22,099 bases of DNA. Origin: Saccoglossus kowalevskii (Eukaryota; Hemichordata; Enteropneusta; Harrimaniidae). A model generated the notes under the pieces. That model was given only the letters and a program-made list of their open reading frames with translations, was not told the DNA's origin and searched no databases. Below, in pieces: positions 20,338 to 22,099 of this stretch. Position 1 is the stretch's first letter; each line of letters opens with the position of its first letter. The stretch covers positions 633,729 to 655,827 of the forward strand of contig NW_003120421.1 in assembly GCF_000003605.2 (NCBI RefSeq), given 5' to 3'. The position numbers were made by a program, and so were the translations under genes.

Positions 20338-20719
20338 TTACTATTTCCGACTATTTATCGCCTGTGTAACAGTTTTGCAGACACGGCTAATTAAAATGTG
20401 TGCTTCGTGTTCCCAGTAATTGCACATAAAGGTGGATTATATCTCAGAGAAAGGAAATCTAACACCAACAGAATTATAACAAATCCGATATCGCCGAATT
20501 ATTTTTGAGTAGTGAGCCTTGAAGGTTGCTAATATAGATAATGGAATGGTTATCACATAGTGCAATATTCACGTAATTAACAACGATTAGTAAAGTGCAA
20601 AACTGCTTTTTCCGGAAAACGTTACTGCGTACAGACTACAGTTATGAGTGTGGGTTTAATGGCTATGAGTTATGTCAGAAACTGAATATTGTAACATATG
20701 TAGCATATATAAACCACCT
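20338..20719. other. Non-coding DNA, no recognisable gene
   Basis: I see nothing recognisable here. A plus-strand open frame of 90 codons starting at 20595 runs on into the degenerate tandem repeat that follows and shows no domain, so I do not call it a gene. Confidence 0.5.
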
Positions 20720-21020
20720 GTTGATTCAAGAAATCAGATATGAAATCTGGCATTCATGTTCCCCGGCATATATCATAATGCGCTTCAAAGACCAACAGTT
20801 GATTCAACCAAGATTTCACAAATTAGAAATGAAATCTGGTATTCATGTTCCCGGGCAAATATTATAACCCAGTTCATAAGCCATTAGTTGTTTCAACCAA
20901 TGATTCACAGATCCGAAATTAGATCTGGTATTCACGTTTCTGAGAATATATTTTAATCTACTTCATAGACTACCTGTCAATTAAACCAATGATTAAAAAA
21001 TCCAATATGAAATCTGATAT
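20720..21020 (+). repeat. Degenerate 89-bp tandem repeat, about 3.5 copies
   Basis: Copies begin with GTTGATTCAA-like sequence at 20720, 20798, 20887 and 20976. They continue with GATTCACA, GAAATCTGGTATTCATGTTC, an ATATTATAA-like segment and CTTCATAGAC. The second-to-third and third-to-fourth intervals are both 89 bases. The first copy is about 11 bases shorter because it lacks the CCAAGATTTCAC portion. Divergence between copies is much higher than in the 31-bp or 65-bp arrays, so this is an older duplication. Confidence 0.8.
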
Positions 21021-21331
21021 ACAACCAAAACAAAACAAGAAACAGACTACTACACACTTCCTTCTTGTTACCCTCTCATAGATTTGCGTAACCACAAACG
21101 TGCGACGCAAACGCAAAAAAGTCGAAGAAAGCACACTATCTTCTTATATCACACTATCGAAACTTTAACTAATTGATAATACGTTAAATTTATTAATCAC
21201 TCGCCAAAGCAAAAAATGTGACAAAAACGGGATTTAAGTCGCTTGATAGAACGTAGCTCATTTTCTTTAGATCGTACGATGACAATATAACATTATAGTA
21301 GGCATTCATTGGATACACGCGTAAAGCATAC
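21021..21331. other. Non-coding DNA, no gene seen
   Basis: This A+T-rich stretch lies between two tandem repeats. I recognise nothing in it. Confidence 0.5.
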
Positions 21332-21411
21332 ATGTCGTCTGCTACAGATGTCGTCTGCTACAGATGTCGTCTGCTACAGATGTCGTCTGCTACAGATGTC
21401 GTCTGCCACAG
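21332..21411 (+). repeat. 16-bp tandem repeat, five copies
   Basis: The unit ATGTCGTCTGCTACAG is repeated five times head-to-tail. The first four copies are identical and the fifth has one change (CTGCCACAG). The near-perfect identity indicates a recent or frequently turned-over expansion. Confidence 0.97.
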
Positions 21412-22027
21412 ATTCGTACATGTACTGCCTACGGTCATTTGAGAAGAATATACAAAAGTGACTTTCAATGCATGTAGGAACATTTAAGAAAACAGACAGT
21501 AAATACCAAGAAGTCTGGCGTTTTCGCTGTTCCACTTTAGGGAGTTACAATATTTGTTTCCAATTTTATTAGATGTGCCTTTTGGTTTGTATGTTTAATT
21601 ACTCTAATTGTTTTTCCTCTTAAGGAACTTTAGTGCCGTCAATTCTGATCACCCAGCGGACAGCATTGTGTCTAATAAATAAATTAGTATGTCTCGATAA
21701 CATCCTGATATTAGAACTTTAAAAACATCAAATGTACCAGAAATTACTAAAATATCATCACACAGACTAAAGATCAACACAAGACACAAAAACTGACCAC
21801 ACGAGCTATTGACCCAAATCTATATTTTGTAATGTCAGTCAAAATTACTTTGTCATTGAATCAAACGTTTCAATTTGTCTTTCAAAAAGTTTGTTGTATC
21901 GTAAATACGAATTTACTTTGAGTTTGAGATGAATATCATTGTCTCAATTCTCAAAATCCAAAACGCCGATTGAGCCACTTACTGTATATTATTCACTGGA
22001 TGTATTACGTTGTATTCATAGGCAGAA
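21412..22027. other. A+T-rich non-coding DNA
   Basis: I see no gene, RNA gene or family repeat in this stretch. Confidence 0.5.
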
Positions 22028-22075
22028 TTGTATTATATTGTATTGTATAGTACTACATTACATTGTATTGCATTT
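22028..22075 (+). repeat. Degenerate TTGTA-type simple repeat
   Basis: Repeated TTGTA and TTATA pentamers with interruptions (ATTGTATTGTATAG, CATTACATTGTATTGC) form an imperfect pentanucleotide microsatellite near the window end. It may continue in diverged form beyond. Confidence 0.7.
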
Positions 22076-22099
22076 ATATATAGTAATGCATTTATAGAC

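Overview
The window looks like eukaryotic, non-coding DNA from an animal nuclear genome. It is strongly A+T-rich (about two thirds by eye) and has no convincing protein-coding gene, no intact tRNA or rRNA gene and no bacterial-style operon signals. It carries tandem arrays, tRNA-derived SINE-like heads and a MITE. Several repeat styles (dense minisatellites, short TTAA-type non-autonomous elements, small hairpin elements) fit a marine invertebrate, perhaps a mollusc or another lophotrochozoan. That is inference from repeat style only. The longest open frames outside tandem repeats are about 100 codons, which is what chance gives in 22 kb of such DNA.

Layout. Positions 1-2635 show nothing recognisable. 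Positions 2641-2700 hold a tRNA-like box A remnant, and 2981-3055 hold a small inverted repeat related to a large satellite 15 kb downstream. Positions 3056-6490 are mostly featureless apart from a GAAT microsatellite (4637-4681). Positions 6494-6775 are a mobile-element-like fragment with a local 36-bp repeat. Positions 7098-7692 are a 465-bp segment bounded by 65-bp near-identical direct repeats. Positions 7873-9740 are the most conspicuous feature: a 31-bp minisatellite of about 52 clean monomers in unbroken register plus a decayed right flank. A perfect 19-copy ATAGA microsatellite lies at 10201-10295. A SINE-like tRNA head (11299-11387) is followed by a small MITE with terminal inverted repeats and TTAA flanks (11637-11787). 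Positions 11788-16500 are largely unannotatable, with a few short motifs and a hairpin at 15465-15491. A CpG-rich block sits at 16540-16760, followed by very A+T-rich DNA. Positions 18676-19627 hold a second array, 65-bp units repeated about 14.5 times, each with a CCAAT-type box. A diverged relative of that unit, split by an insertion, lies at 20225-20337. An 89-bp degenerate tandem (20720-21020), a 16-bp five-copy tandem (21332-21411) and a TTGTA-rich simple repeat (22028-22075) close the window.

There are no genes to link into a pathway. The interest is in repeat biology: a satellite unit that can be traced from dispersed single copies to an array, a minisatellite that shows its own history through CpG decay and internal block duplication, and a compact non-autonomous transposon. 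All counts and coordinates were made by eye, and no database search was possible.
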